From Fidelibacterota bacterium UBA6531 (lineage in GTDB: Bacteria > Fidelibacterota > Marinisomatia > Marinisomatales > TCS55): DNA of 64,000 bases. The notes beneath the pieces are model-generated. The model worked only from the letters and a program-made list of their open reading frames with translations. It was not told where the DNA came from and searched no databases. The stretch lies in the NCBI GenBank assembly GCA_002436185.1, contig DJKX01000051.1, positions 1 to 64,000 on the forward strand, given 5' to 3'. The position numbers were made by a program, and so were the translations under genes. This document shows, piece by piece, positions 42,220 to 51,433 of this stretch. Numbering within the stretch: the stretch's first letter is position 1; every line of letters begins with the position of its first letter.

Positions 42220-44033
42220 GCGTCAAGTTTAGATATAAGATTGTCCCAAAGCCACCAGAACCCAATCCCTGAAATAGCAAATAAAACCAGGGTATTACCC
42301 GTATTGCCGAACATCCAATTGCCAATGGCAAAATTAAACCCATAGATCAGCCCGATCCCGGCTAACCAATTAAAGAAAAAGCCTTTTGTCACGGGCTGGA
42401 GCGTTGCTCCTTGAGCAAAAGATCCCCACCAGCCGCCGGGCTGGATCCGCTGATAGAATGTAGTCAGCGTAGCATTGGATTCCGGTTTGGTTAGAAATGT
42501 TACCGCCAGCCAGACGATTATAGCTGTAGGGACGATGATCATCAGTTTATGATGTACCTGGATCGGGATGCCAAAAAGAATTGGCGATTCATCAAATAAA
42601 GCATAGGGCTTCCCGCTGGCGACAGTCTGCTGCCAGGCTATTATTTCGAACATGATTGTAATAACAATGGAAGTGAGAAGGGCGGAAATTTCCGTCCAGG
42701 CGTTTATGCGCCACCAGAACCAGCGCAGGATCAATACAAGGCCAATACCGGCTCCCATGGCAAAAATGAATTCCCAAGCCTTGCTGATGCTTTGCATGTT
42801 TATCGCTACAAAGGCAGAACAGATCATCAGGATAACTGTAATGATGCGACTGACTAAAACATAATGGCGCTGACCAGCTTCTTTTTTTATGAAGCGTTTA
42901 TAAATATCATTTACCAAATAGGATGCCCCCCAATTCAGGTGAGTATCAATTGTGGACATAAATGCAGCCAAAAATGACACGACCAAAAGCCCTTTAAATC
43001 CTGTACCCAAAAATTCCTTCATAATGAGCGGATAGCCAGCCTTTGCGCCAAGTTCAGCGTGGGAATCGGGGATGATGGGGAAAACGACAATTGACACCAA
43101 GGCTACTGCTATCCACGGCCAGACGCGGAGGGCATAATGGGCAAGATTATACCAGAGTGTAGCCGCCAGGGCGTGTTTTTCGTTTTTGGCGGACATCATG
43201 CGTTGTATGATATAACCACCGCCATCTGTGCCATGATGAGACCACCACATGACGCTGATAAAAATCAGGAATTTGGAGAATGGAGATTCCCAGAATGTTA
43301 AAGTATTTGCACTTGCTTCAGGCACAGGCGGTATAAACTTTAACGTATTTTCATGGACTACCCCAGTACTGGAAAGTGCTGATAATTTTTCCAACAGTAC
43401 ATTCATGCCGCCTACAGCGTCAATGGCAATAATAGCTAGGATTATGGAACCGACCATTGCAATGGTGAATTGTACAAGGTCCGTTACAACCACTCCCCAA
43501 AATCCGGAAAGAAGAGCATATAGCAACGCAATTGCCACGCAGATCCATACTGCTGTCCAGCGATCGATATTCAGCATCACCGCTGCCACCGAGGCCATGG
43601 CATTAATTACCCAGCCCATGACAATAAAATTATACAGGACTGCAAAATACCCCGCCTTGAATGCTCGCAAGATTGCGGCCGGTTTCCCGCTGTAGCGGAT
43701 TTCCAGTAGTTCGTTATCAGTTAATACTTCTGCCCGGCGCCATAACCTCGAAAAAAGCAGAGCGCCCAATAAACCGGAAAGAAGCAGGTTCCACCAGAAC
43801 CAATTCTGCCAAATGCCTTGTCCGCGCACAAATTCCGTAATAGCCAGCGGGGTATCTGCCGCGAAGGTTGTTGCCACCATGGACGTCCCCACCATCCACC
43901 AAGGCAGTGAGCGGCCGGACAGAAAATATTCTTCCGTACTTTTACCGGCACGCCTGGAAAAGTAGACTCCCACGCCAAGGGAGAAGAGAATGTAGCCGCC
44001 AATGATGAACCAGTCGAGTGGAGTTAGATTCAT
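42216..44033 (-). CDS. Sodium:solute symporter (SSS/SLC5 family)
   Basis: This 605-residue transporter has about 13-15 helices and shows the SSS start LDWFIIGGYILFSLGVGVYFSRRAGKSTEEYFLSGR and the later segment GFKGLLVVSFLAAFMSTIDTHLNWGASYLVND, which carries the Na2-site serine/threonine region. It would take up a sugar-like solute with Na+. Given the operon (NagZ, sugar kinase, HGSNAT-like), an amino sugar such as GlcNAc, MurNAc or the disaccharide is the best guess. It starts 1 nt after the SpoIID gene and overlaps the next gene by ATGA. Confidence 0.92.
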   Translation of the reverse strand: MNLTPLDWFIIGGYILFSLGVGVYFSRRAGKSTEEYFLSGRSLPWWMVGTSMVATTFAADTPLAITEFVRGQGIWQNWFWWNLLLSGLLGALLFSRLWRRAEVLTDNELLEIRYSGKPAAILRAFKAGYFAVLYNFIVMGWVINAMASVAAVMLNIDRWTAVWICVAIALLYALLSGFWGVVVTDLVQFTIAMVGSIILAIIAIDAVGGMNVLLEKLSALSSTGVVHENTLKFIPPVPEASANTLTFWESPFSKFLIFISVMWWSHHGTDGGGYIIQRMMSAKNEKHALAATLWYNLAHYALRVWPWIAVALVSIVVFPIIPDSHAELGAKAGYPLIMKEFLGTGFKGLLVVSFLAAFMSTIDTHLNWGASYLVNDIYKRFIKKEAGQRHYVLVSRIITVILMICSAFVAINMQSISKAWEFIFAMGAGIGLVLILRWFWWRINAWTEISALLTSIVITIMFEIIAWQQTVASGKPYALFDESPILFGIPIQVHHKLMIIVPTAIIVWLAVTFLTKPESNATLTTFYQRIQPGGWWGSFAQGATLQPVTKGFFFNWLAGIGLIYGFNFAIGNWMFGNTGNTLVLFAISGIGFWWLWDNLISKLDA

Positions 44034-44034
44034 A

Positions 44035-45288
44035 TTAATAAAGCTGTTTTAGTTTGGCGCCGCTATAAAAATGAATAAGGATTTGTTCTGTGGAATAGCC
44101 ATCGAGGGCCATGCCCAGAGCACCGATCTGGCACAGGCCAACGCCGTGGCCCCAGCCAGCTCCATAAAATTCTATTAATTCATCATTCATTTTGATCATA
44201 AAGCAAGAACTATATAAGAATGAAGGGTGAAGTGTTTTGCGTATGTCATATTCATTATTCAATTCTAATACTTTGGTTTCACCAGCTAAATTTATATACT
44301 CGCAATAGAGATGATTAATACGTCCTGAATAACCACGGTTTAAGGCATCAATTTTAACTATACGTCCAATATCCACGTTTATTTTTTTTGATAATAATTC
44401 ACAGAGTTCCTTTTGAGAATATTTTATAGACCAGCGAAAATATTTGCTGTTCTTATCCACATTGCCAAGATATTTATGCAATTCACTTTCATCAACATAT
44501 GACGGACTGCAGAAAACGTCTGGAGCAGCTCTAAACCAATGCTGCCAATCCACCTGGATTTTTTTTTCAGGACTATCATAAATACTAGTGAGGTAAGGTT
44601 TGAAGTCCATGTCCCAAATATTTTCAGCGTTTTCAGTTAATCCACCGCAGGATTTGGAATAACGTGCATCGCATATTTCATTGTCGTATAATAAAACTTT
44701 TCCGCTTGTTGAATTGCAGACTGCCTTCGATTCGCTAGTCATTTGGTTCATCCCCTGATAGCGCTGACAGCAGTCATCGTTGCAGGCATCAATTCCCAAC
44801 TCACTGTGTTTATTTTCAGCAGCAGCCATGATCCACGATCGTGCAGCAATAGTTTGTGCTTCTAAAAATGAAGTCGGGCAAGTACCACTCATTTCTGACA
44901 CTGCAACAGAGGCTAAATATTTTTCTAAAGGAACTTCATTGATAAGCAGTAAACCACTTTTGTTTGGAATTATATGCACATTGCCAGATAATGTTACATC
45001 TATGTTCTTTTCCCAATGAAAACCGCGTCCGGCAGGAACATTATGGACTGTAATTCCATATCCGTCAAATTTAGCATTTGTCTTTATTATTTTTACACCC
45101 CCATCATCAACAGAAAATTTTAGTTTTGATGAAGTCAAATTGATTGGGGATTTGGAATCAATTTTGTATTGAGACGGATTGGTGAATGAAACGGTGATTT
45201 CCTTTCGTCTATCAATAGGAAGGATTATTCCGATTCGAAGAACAGGTTCAGATTGAATTTGATGTTGGTACGGTTTTTGATCAGTCAT
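44035..45288 (-). CDS. SpoIID/LytB domain protein without visible signal peptide
   Basis: This 417-residue protein has the SpoIID/LytB core: VPLEKYLASVAVSEM, then QTIAARSW, CQRYQGM, SCGGLTENAENIW and, near the end, GAGWGHGVGLCQIGA. SpoIID proteins are lytic transglycosylases acting on denuded glycan, while relatives enhance amidases. The N-terminus starts MTDQKPYQHQ with no hydrophobic signal, so it may work in the cytoplasm on imported glycan fragments, or the signal may have been lost. Several cysteines (DACNDDCCQ) are unusual for an exported domain. It overlaps the kinase gene by 8 bases. Confidence 0.87.
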   Translation of the reverse strand: MTDQKPYQHQIQSEPVLRIGIILPIDRRKEITVSFTNPSQYKIDSKSPINLTSSKLKFSVDDGGVKIIKTNAKFDGYGITVHNVPAGRGFHWEKNIDVTLSGNVHIIPNKSGLLLINEVPLEKYLASVAVSEMSGTCPTSFLEAQTIAARSWIMAAAENKHSELGIDACNDDCCQRYQGMNQMTSESKAVCNSTSGKVLLYDNEICDARYSKSCGGLTENAENIWDMDFKPYLTSIYDSPEKKIQVDWQHWFRAAPDVFCSPSYVDESELHKYLGNVDKNSKYFRWSIKYSQKELCELLSKKINVDIGRIVKIDALNRGYSGRINHLYCEYINLAGETKVLELNNEYDIRKTLHPSFLYSSCFMIKMNDELIEFYGAGWGHGVGLCQIGALGMALDGYSTEQILIHFYSGAKLKQLY

Positions 45289-46456
45289 GACTTAATAATA
45301 CTGCATCAATCCCTGCCCCCAGAGCCGGTGCATCACGGAGCGTTGAAATTTGAATTAAATTTTGATTTAATTGTTTTTTATTTAAATATGCTGATTTTGC
45401 TATTGAATCGATATGATCTGATTCGTTGATTAATTGTGTTAGATGGTAAACAAATGGTTCCCAAAAAATGCCCAACCCTTCTGACGATTCGAGGAGTGTC
45501 CCCAATCGTTGTCCAATAACGATTCGATCCAATGTTGTACCTATAAATGGATGTTGAGATGACGGTGTTTCTCGGTTCGGATTAACAAAACCAAAACGAC
45601 CTTCCCATCCAGAATATATTGTTTCAATTCTCTCGAATAAAAGTTCAGCCAAATTAAAGCTTATATCTGAAAATGTTTCTGTGGCTGCTTCATCTCCTTG
45701 GTCTGCAAGATCTAAAATAATATTGGGAAAAATTTTGTCTCGATTTAAAGATGAAATAGATTTGCAGGAATATGTGCTGTAAATGGACTGAATTCCTTCG
45801 GCGGATGCATAACACTCTATTGGTATATTATCATTATTTTTCATTTCCCAAGACTTTAATAGCCATGATTTAGTTTCATCCAAAGGAACCAGATTTCCTT
45901 CCAGCTTTAATGCATCCGCGGCTCCGGTTCCTCCACCGAGGTAATAGGCATTTTCGACAGATTTGAATAACCCTGTATCCGCATATTCTTCGCCTAATCC
46001 ACAATAATCTGCATCACTGCCCAAATGGTGAATTGGTTTTGCTAATTTGATACTATTTTCAGAAAGTGCTTTCTCCAATTCATCACAAAATTTTGGGATT
46101 CTTGGACCGTTAGCCATGGCGGCAATCCCGCGTCCGTCGGTAGTTTTTATTCCAGGCATACCGATACCGATTATTATTGGTTCCCCAGTATTTAGTTCCG
46201 CGATGGATTCAGTAAAGGCACGAATAAATGATTTGCCCTGATGTATTTCGGACTCGGTAAGGGAAAGAGTTGAATTCATTTCCTCTAATTGGATTTGAAT
46301 ATCAACAGGAGTGAATTCCGGGTTAAAAGGAGGAAAAGACGAATATTTATTTTCTGAATGGATTGAACCCAGTACAAACCCTTTCAATGTTTGTTCAATT
46401 TGCCAAGCACTTACTTTTGTGGCGCCACCATCTAACCCAATTAATATATTATGCAT
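45281..46456 (-). CDS. BadF/BcrA-family sugar kinase (GlcNAc/MurNAc kinase-like)
   Basis: This 391-residue ASKHA-fold kinase shows the phosphate-1 loop GLDGGATKV at residues 8-16, a GIGMPGI segment and the adenosine-binding YYLGGGTGAADAL. The family includes GlcNAc kinases (NAGK) and the clostridial MurK, which phosphorylates both MurNAc and GlcNAc. Lying directly after nagZ (1-base overlap), it would phosphorylate the sugars that NagZ releases. No MurNAc-6-P etherase (murQ) is seen in this window, so the fate of MurNAc-6-P is open. Confidence 0.82.
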   Translation of the reverse strand: MHNILIGLDGGATKVSAWQIEQTLKGFVLGSIHSENKYSSFPPFNPEFTPVDIQIQLEEMNSTLSLTESEIHQGKSFIRAFTESIAELNTGEPIIIGIGMPGIKTTDGRGIAAMANGPRIPKFCDELEKALSENSIKLAKPIHHLGSDADYCGLGEEYADTGLFKSVENAYYLGGGTGAADALKLEGNLVPLDETKSWLLKSWEMKNNDNIPIECYASAEGIQSIYSTYSCKSISSLNRDKIFPNIILDLADQGDEAATETFSDISFNLAELLFERIETIYSGWEGRFGFVNPNRETPSSQHPFIGTTLDRIVIGQRLGTLLESSEGLGIFWEPFVYHLTQLINESDHIDSIAKSAYLNKKQLNQNLIQISTLRDAPALGAGIDAVLLSHD

Positions 46457-47493
46457 TATTGAAGTTTACCCTTTAATAATTGTATGCGTTCATTTGAATC
46501 CACAATTCTTTTTTCTTCAATTTTACCCGATTCGATTAATCGATAAATTGTTTCCACAGATCTAGGGACAATATCTTTATCAAAGTTAAGATTATTGCCA
46601 AAACATATTAAATCAACTCCCGCATTGATGATTTTTTCCATGGCAGTTTCAAAAGAAAAATTTTTGATTATTGCACCCATCATAGGATCATCACAGATGA
46701 CCACACCTTCAAAACCCACTTCCTTTCGCAGTAATTCAGTGACTGTTTTATAAGACATGGATGCCGGCCAGTCCGGGTCAATTCCGCTATGGAAACAATG
46801 GCCAACCATCACCAAAGTTAAATCATAATGATCGAAAAGTAATTTATATGGCTCAAGTTCTTTTTCCGTCCATGTATCTGTAATATCAGTAAATCCTTCG
46901 TGTGTATCGGCTACTGCACTACCGAGTCCGGGAAAATGTTTACATGTTGTCGCTAAACCATATTTTTCATGTTCTGTAATAAATATGGATGCATGATCAG
47001 AAACGGTATTTGGATCAGATCCAATACAACGATCCAATTTACTGACATATGATTCACCGTGGGTAATCACATCCAAAACCGGTGCAAAATTCAAATTAAA
47101 TCCAGTATCTTTTAAAGTTACAGCAATCAACTCTGCAAATTCCCCAGTCTTGTTTATATTATTGCAGGTTCCGATTTCACCCCACGAAGGACAAAGAGGA
47201 AAACCATATTCTTCTTTTAAACGGTTAACATTACCTCCTTCCTGATCGACGCCAATAAGCAATGTTGCTTTAGTTATTTCCTGCAGGGATTGAATGAGCG
47301 TTTTTGTTTGTTCCGGTGTTTGAATATTACGCCACCGTTCTTTAGGATTTGAAACATCCTCATCGTACAAAATGACTCCGCCTAAATTATATTCAATGAT
47401 ATCACGAACGACGGGGGCGTCTTGTTTGACCTCTAACCCTTTGAAGCCGGAGATAAGCATTTGGCCGATTTGCTGTTTAAGAGATAATGACAT
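46456..47493 (-). CDS. nagZ: Cytoplasmic beta-N-acetylhexosaminidase NagZ (GH3)
   Basis: This 345-residue GH3 enzyme removes GlcNAc from muropeptides or GlcNAc-anhMurNAc. Typical NagZ marks are GVDQEGGNVNRL, FAPVLDV, KHFPGLGSAVADTHEG, which carries the Asp-x-His dyad loop that acts as acid/base, and VVICDDPMMGAI with the nucleophile Asp. There is no signal peptide, so it is cytoplasmic. It is the first gene of a tight seven-gene operon (47493 to 39486) whose internal gaps range from 2 nt to 8-nt overlaps. A secreted paralogue fused to an amidase domain is encoded divergently 55 nt away. Confidence 0.92.
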   Translation of the reverse strand: MSLSLKQQIGQMLISGFKGLEVKQDAPVVRDIIEYNLGGVILYDEDVSNPKERWRNIQTPEQTKTLIQSLQEITKATLLIGVDQEGGNVNRLKEEYGFPLCPSWGEIGTCNNINKTGEFAELIAVTLKDTGFNLNFAPVLDVITHGESYVSKLDRCIGSDPNTVSDHASIFITEHEKYGLATTCKHFPGLGSAVADTHEGFTDITDTWTEKELEPYKLLFDHYDLTLVMVGHCFHSGIDPDWPASMSYKTVTELLRKEVGFEGVVICDDPMMGAIIKNFSFETAMEKIINAGVDLICFGNNLNFDKDIVPRSVETIYRLIESGKIEEKRIVDSNERIQLLKGKLQ

Positions 47494-47548
47494 TTAGGTA
47501 ATAAAGTTAAAGATTTAACTCCTCAAGTTCTGTTAATTTTCCTGCTGC
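47494..47548. promoter_or_regulatory. Short divergent promoter region of the murein-salvage island
   Basis: Only 55 bp separate nagZ (minus) from the NagZ-AmiE fusion gene (plus), so both promoters must overlap or face each other here. That favours common control of the cytoplasmic and secreted branches. No operator could be assigned by eye. Confidence 0.45.
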
Positions 47549-50422
47549 ATGAAGAAACAAAATTTTATAATACTACTTTTTCTGATTATCACTGTTGGTT
47601 GTACCGACCCGGGACAGTATTCATCCCAAAAATCTTGGGCGGAGCAAACTCTAAATACACTTACCCTCCGGGAAAAGATTGGGCAAATGATGCTCTACGG
47701 CATGCACATGAAATTCATGAATGTTGAGGATCCCCGCTGGCAGGAACTTAAAAAGTTTATTGAAACGGATGGTGTGGGTGGAATCCATTTATGGTCAGGC
47801 GATGCAGGAACTTCATTGACTATGTTAAATGAATTGCAGCGCATATCCAAGGTTCCTATTATAGTAGATGCCGATATTGAGTATGGCTTGAATCAACGCT
47901 ATAGAGCGGGGACGGACCTGCCGCCGCTCATGGCTATTGCCGCCACGGGTGATTTTTCTCTAGCTTACGAAGCCGCACGGATTTCTGCTATTGAAGCAAG
48001 GTCAGTAGGCATCCATTGGAATTTTTCACCAGTTACGGATGTCAATAATAATCCCGCCAATCCAATTATCAACGTTCGCTCTTTTGGCGAGGATCCGAAT
48101 CTTGTGGGCAAATATGCTGTGGAATATATCCTTGGACTCCAAGATCATGGCATGCTGGCCACCATTAAACATTTTCCCGGTCACGGTGACACCGAAACTG
48201 ATTCCCACACCAGTTTGGCCCGCATTCCTTCAGATTCCACCCGTTTATGGGACGTAGAGATTAAACCATTCAAAACAGCAATTGATGCTGGTGTGGATGC
48301 GATTATGGTGGCTCATGTACATGCTCCGGACTTGCAGCCCAATGCTGACCTACCGGCCACGCTGTCCAAATTTTGGACTACAGATGTGTTAAAAAATGAA
48401 CTGGGTTTTAAAGGCGTTGTTGTTACGGATGCCATGGGCATGGGTGCTATAGCCCGTAATTATTCCAAGGATTATGGCTTAATCCATGCCATCAATGCTG
48501 GTTGCGATTTTATTATTCAAGCACAAAAAGTAAGCGATGCTATTGATGTTATTGAACGAGCAGTAAGACAAGGAATGATTACTGAAAATAGAATAAACGA
48601 ATCTGCCTTGAAAATGTTGAAAATGAAAGAAAAGGTCGGTCTTCATAAAAACAGATTCATAGCAATGAATCATACACGCACTTATCTTGGCAGAAATGAA
48701 TTCAAGAAGTCTGCTGATAATATTGCCAGTAAAGCTATTACATTGGTAAAGAATGAAGGGAATGTATTACCGCTGAAAAAATTGGATGGCGAATTAATAA
48801 TCATTGATATGTATGACCATCCCAATAATCATGATGAATCAATGATGACCAAAAACTTAAAAAGTACAATTATACAAAATATAAGGACTTTTCAAATTGA
48901 TGAGTCTGACAGTACGGATTATCTCCAATCCGTCTTGAATCAAATTACAACCAGTCATACTGTGATTATAAATACTTTTGCCAACCCTAATGCCCATAAA
49001 GACCGCATTGTACTCCCTGAAGCAGAAACTCGGTTTTTGAATGATCTCATTAAAAAAGTTAAGAGATTAGTTTTGATAAGCTTTGGCAATCCATATTTAA
49101 TCCAGGATTTTCCAAATGCACCGGTATATGTCTGTGCATATAAAGGAAATAAGGTTATGCAAACAGCATCTGCAAAAGCAATTTTAGGAAGAGAATCAAT
49201 TGCTGGAAAATTACCTATCACTATTCCGGACATCGCCAATCTCGGATATGGAATTGAATTGCAACGGTCACCATTATACATAGAACCATCTAAATATAAA
49301 CCGGGCAAAATGCTGCAATGGTCCATGCCTTATGAAGCAAATGCAGAATTGACTCAATTAAGGCAAATAATGAAAGATGCTGTTTTGGATTCCGCATTCC
49401 CTGGTGGAGTATTGCTGGCAGCAAAGAATGGTAAGATTTATTTTCATGAGGGTGCCGGTTTCCACACGTATGCAAAGAAGCAGCCAGTCATGCCTTCAGA
49501 CATTTTTGATATAGCTTCACTTACAAAAGTAGTGGGTACTACTGCTGCGATTATGAAATTGGTGGATCAGAAAGCATTGAAAATTGATGATAAGGTAGTA
49601 AAACACATTTCTGAATTTGGAACTTCAGCAGCCAAAAAGTCAGTTACTATCAAGCAATTGTTGACTCACCACTCCGGACTCCCAGCAGATAAACGATATG
49701 ATTTGGATGGTAGCAGTTGGGAAGATGTTTTTAGGACCGCATTAATTGCTGAACCAGGTAGCGAACATAAATATTCTGATGTCGGTTTTTTAATTCTAGG
49801 GCGGATCGTTGAAAAAGTAAGTGGGCAATTTATAAATGATTACTTAGATGAGTTTGTTTATAGTCCCTTGGGGTTAGAAACAACTGTTTTTAATCCCGAG
49901 AATCCATTACGCAGAATTGCTCCAACTGAAATTGATCCAGATGGCAATCTGATCCATGGTATAGTCCACGATGAAAAAGCACGTTATTTTGGAGGGAATA
50001 CAGGTCATGCTGGTTTGTTTTCTACGGCTCGTGATCTGGCGTTGTTTGGACAAACATTGATGAATGGCGGCATATATGGCTGGAAACGAGTTTTCAAAGA
50101 AGAAACAGTGGTACTCTTTACCCAAACATTACAAGATAATGGTGAATTACTTGGCTGGGATCAACCCGGCGGTTTTAATCCATTTGGAGTGTATCATGGG
50201 GAGAATACATATGGTCATACCGGTTTTACAGGCACGTCTATATGGATAGATCCTGAAAATGATATGATAGTTGTATTGCTGACTAATGCAGTTCATCCAA
50301 GCAGGACAATGAAAGCACCCAATTATTTTGACTGGGGCCAGCGTATTCATTCCGCTGCTTATGAAGCTGTAGGTATTATTGAGCAGAATCCTAATCTAGA
50401 GTGGCGGAAGAGGTGGAAATAA
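47549..50422 (+). CDS. Lipoprotein fusion of GH3 hexosaminidase (NagZ) and serine beta-lactamase-fold amidase (AmiE-like)
   Basis: This 957-residue lipoprotein (lipobox TVGC, Cys18) has two enzymes. Residues about 30-370 are NagZ-type GH3 with KHFPGHGDTETDSH (His-Asp loop) and VVVTDAMGMGAI (nucleophile Asp). About 380-570 is a GH3 C-terminal-like linker (KAITLVKNEGNVLPLKK). About 590-940 is a beta-lactamase/esterase-fold serine hydrolase with S657-L-T-K660, Y742-S-D744 and H890-T-G892. In Bacillus subtilis the separate enzymes NagZ and AmiE, the latter of this same fold, strip GlcNAc and then the peptide from MurNAc. The fusion would do both in the periplasm. It is an alternative that the second domain is an esterase or beta-lactamase. 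Confidence 0.9.
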   Translation: MKKQNFIILLFLIITVGCTDPGQYSSQKSWAEQTLNTLTLREKIGQMMLYGMHMKFMNVEDPRWQELKKFIETDGVGGIHLWSGDAGTSLTMLNELQRISKVPIIVDADIEYGLNQRYRAGTDLPPLMAIAATGDFSLAYEAARISAIEARSVGIHWNFSPVTDVNNNPANPIINVRSFGEDPNLVGKYAVEYILGLQDHGMLATIKHFPGHGDTETDSHTSLARIPSDSTRLWDVEIKPFKTAIDAGVDAIMVAHVHAPDLQPNADLPATLSKFWTTDVLKNELGFKGVVVTDAMGMGAIARNYSKDYGLIHAINAGCDFIIQAQKVSDAIDVIERAVRQGMITENRINESALKMLKMKEKVGLHKNRFIAMNHTRTYLGRNEFKKSADNIASKAITLVKNEGNVLPLKKLDGELIIIDMYDHPNNHDESMMTKNLKSTIIQNIRTFQIDESDSTDYLQSVLNQITTSHTVIINTFANPNAHKDRIVLPEAETRFLNDLIKKVKRLVLISFGNPYLIQDFPNAPVYVCAYKGNKVMQTASAKAILGRESIAGKLPITIPDIANLGYGIELQRSPLYIEPSKYKPGKMLQWSMPYEANAELTQLRQIMKDAVLDSAFPGGVLLAAKNGKIYFHEGAGFHTYAKKQPVMPSDIFDIASLTKVVGTTAAIMKLVDQKALKIDDKVVKHISEFGTSAAKKSVTIKQLLTHHSGLPADKRYDLDGSSWEDVFRTALIAEPGSEHKYSDVGFLILGRIVEKVSGQFINDYLDEFVYSPLGLETTVFNPENPLRRIAPTEIDPDGNLIHGIVHDEKARYFGGNTGHAGLFSTARDLALFGQTLMNGGIYGWKRVFKEETVVLFTQTLQDNGELLGWDQPGGFNPFGVYHGENTYGHTGFTGTSIWIDPENDMIVVLLTNAVHPSRTMKAPNYFDWGQRIHSAAYEAVGIIEQNPNLEWRKRWK

Positions 50423-51249
50423 AAAAATATTTATTACTCATGCTATTGTGTTTTGTGCTCTTCATGGGGCTATCAAAGCAGAATAATTGGATCGATACAC
50501 TGCCCAAGCCATGGACTTTAACTGAAAAACAAGTTTCAGCAATACTACCAAAGTTTTATGATAACTTTCCTGATTTCCATGATCGATTAAAAGCATTTGC
50601 TTTATGGCAGATAGGGAAACCGTATGTAATTTTTAAACTTGGTGAAGAAGTTGAGCCGGATCCTGATCCCATCATTCGTCTGGATGTTTCTGATTGTACT
50701 GTTCATGTTTTGACGAGTCTTGCTTTTTCTCAAAGTAAATCGTGGGTTGAAGCTCGTGAGAAAATGATTGATATTCATTATAAAGATGGAAAGCCGTCTT
50801 ACAAAACACGGTGGCATTATACGTCTGATCGCATCCAGGAAAATCCGTATACGGTTAATATTACTAAAGAATTAACAGAAAAATTAGAGCATGTGGATAT
50901 CACCTTGAACCGCAAGGCAGACGGTAGTGAGTTCCTTGATTTGAACTGGGAGAAAAAAACAACTGTAAGTTATATACCCAGTGAATGGATTACAGAGGGC
51001 TTATTGAAATCACTTCCTGAAGTGTGTGGCGTTGCGTTTATTAAAAAAGGGTGGATGAAAATGGGGCTGATCGTTGCCCACGAAGGTATGCTCATCGATC
51101 AAAAAAATATTGTCCATGCATCATCAGAATACGGTGAAACGGTGAATGTGGATTTTATGGAATATTATTTTAGAGAAAGTAAACCAATCTTTGATGGTAT
51201 GATGATTTATGAATTTCATCCGGTAAATAATTCGTTAATAGAAAAATAA
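50401..51249 (+). CDS. DUF1460 N-acetylmuramoyl-L-alanine amidase-like protein
   Basis: This 282-residue protein belongs by pattern to DUF1460, an NlpC/P60-like cysteine amidase group. It has an N-terminal hydrophobic signal or anchor (about 9-24), the likely catalytic Cys in RLDVSDCTVHVLTSL, and a candidate His in IVHASSEYG near the end. The long substrate-binding middle has RWHYTSDRI. The start is uncertain: GTG at 50401 overlaps the fusion gene by 22 nt, and GTG at 50413 gives a shorter, more classical signal peptide. It would cut the MurNAc-peptide bond next to the GH3-AmiE fusion, with which it forms a two-gene operon. Confidence 0.8.
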   Translation: MAEEVEIKKYLLLMLLCFVLFMGLSKQNNWIDTLPKPWTLTEKQVSAILPKFYDNFPDFHDRLKAFALWQIGKPYVIFKLGEEVEPDPDPIIRLDVSDCTVHVLTSLAFSQSKSWVEAREKMIDIHYKDGKPSYKTRWHYTSDRIQENPYTVNITKELTEKLEHVDITLNRKADGSEFLDLNWEKKTTVSYIPSEWITEGLLKSLPEVCGVAFIKKGWMKMGLIVAHEGMLIDQKNIVHASSEYGETVNVDFMEYYFRESKPIFDGMMIYEFHPVNNSLIEK

Positions 51250-51433
51250 ACCACAAATAAATTTCTATAAATAGCAGAATATTAATATTCGGGTTTAAGA
51301 CAGAGCACATTCTGAAAAAACTAGTTTATTTTGTGTAAATTTGGTTTGCATCAATTCATTATAAAACTCGTTTAGAAACTGATATCATCTTTCATTACGT
51401 CAACAATTAATCATAATTAGATAAAGAAATTAA
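51250..51433 (+). other. Leader region of the DEAD-box helicase gene
   Basis: This 184-nt AT-rich gap contains one perfect 14-bp palindrome (GAATATTAATATTC, 51277-51290), which could be a weak hairpin or a binding site. A long 5' leader is common in cold-regulated helicase mRNAs. I see no gene in it. Confidence 0.35.

Noticed and set aside
43249..43695. Open frame of 148 codons on the plus strand
   Set aside because: It lies fully inside the Na+ symporter gene on the opposite strand and shows no family motif.
49290..49475. Short frames opposite the GH3-AmiE fusion
   Set aside because: They overlap the linker and serine hydrolase part; no independent evidence supports them.
47549..50422. Antibiotic-resistance beta-lactamase
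   Set aside because: The SxxK/YxD/HTG set fits the AmiE/esterase branch and the murein context explains it better than drug resistance.
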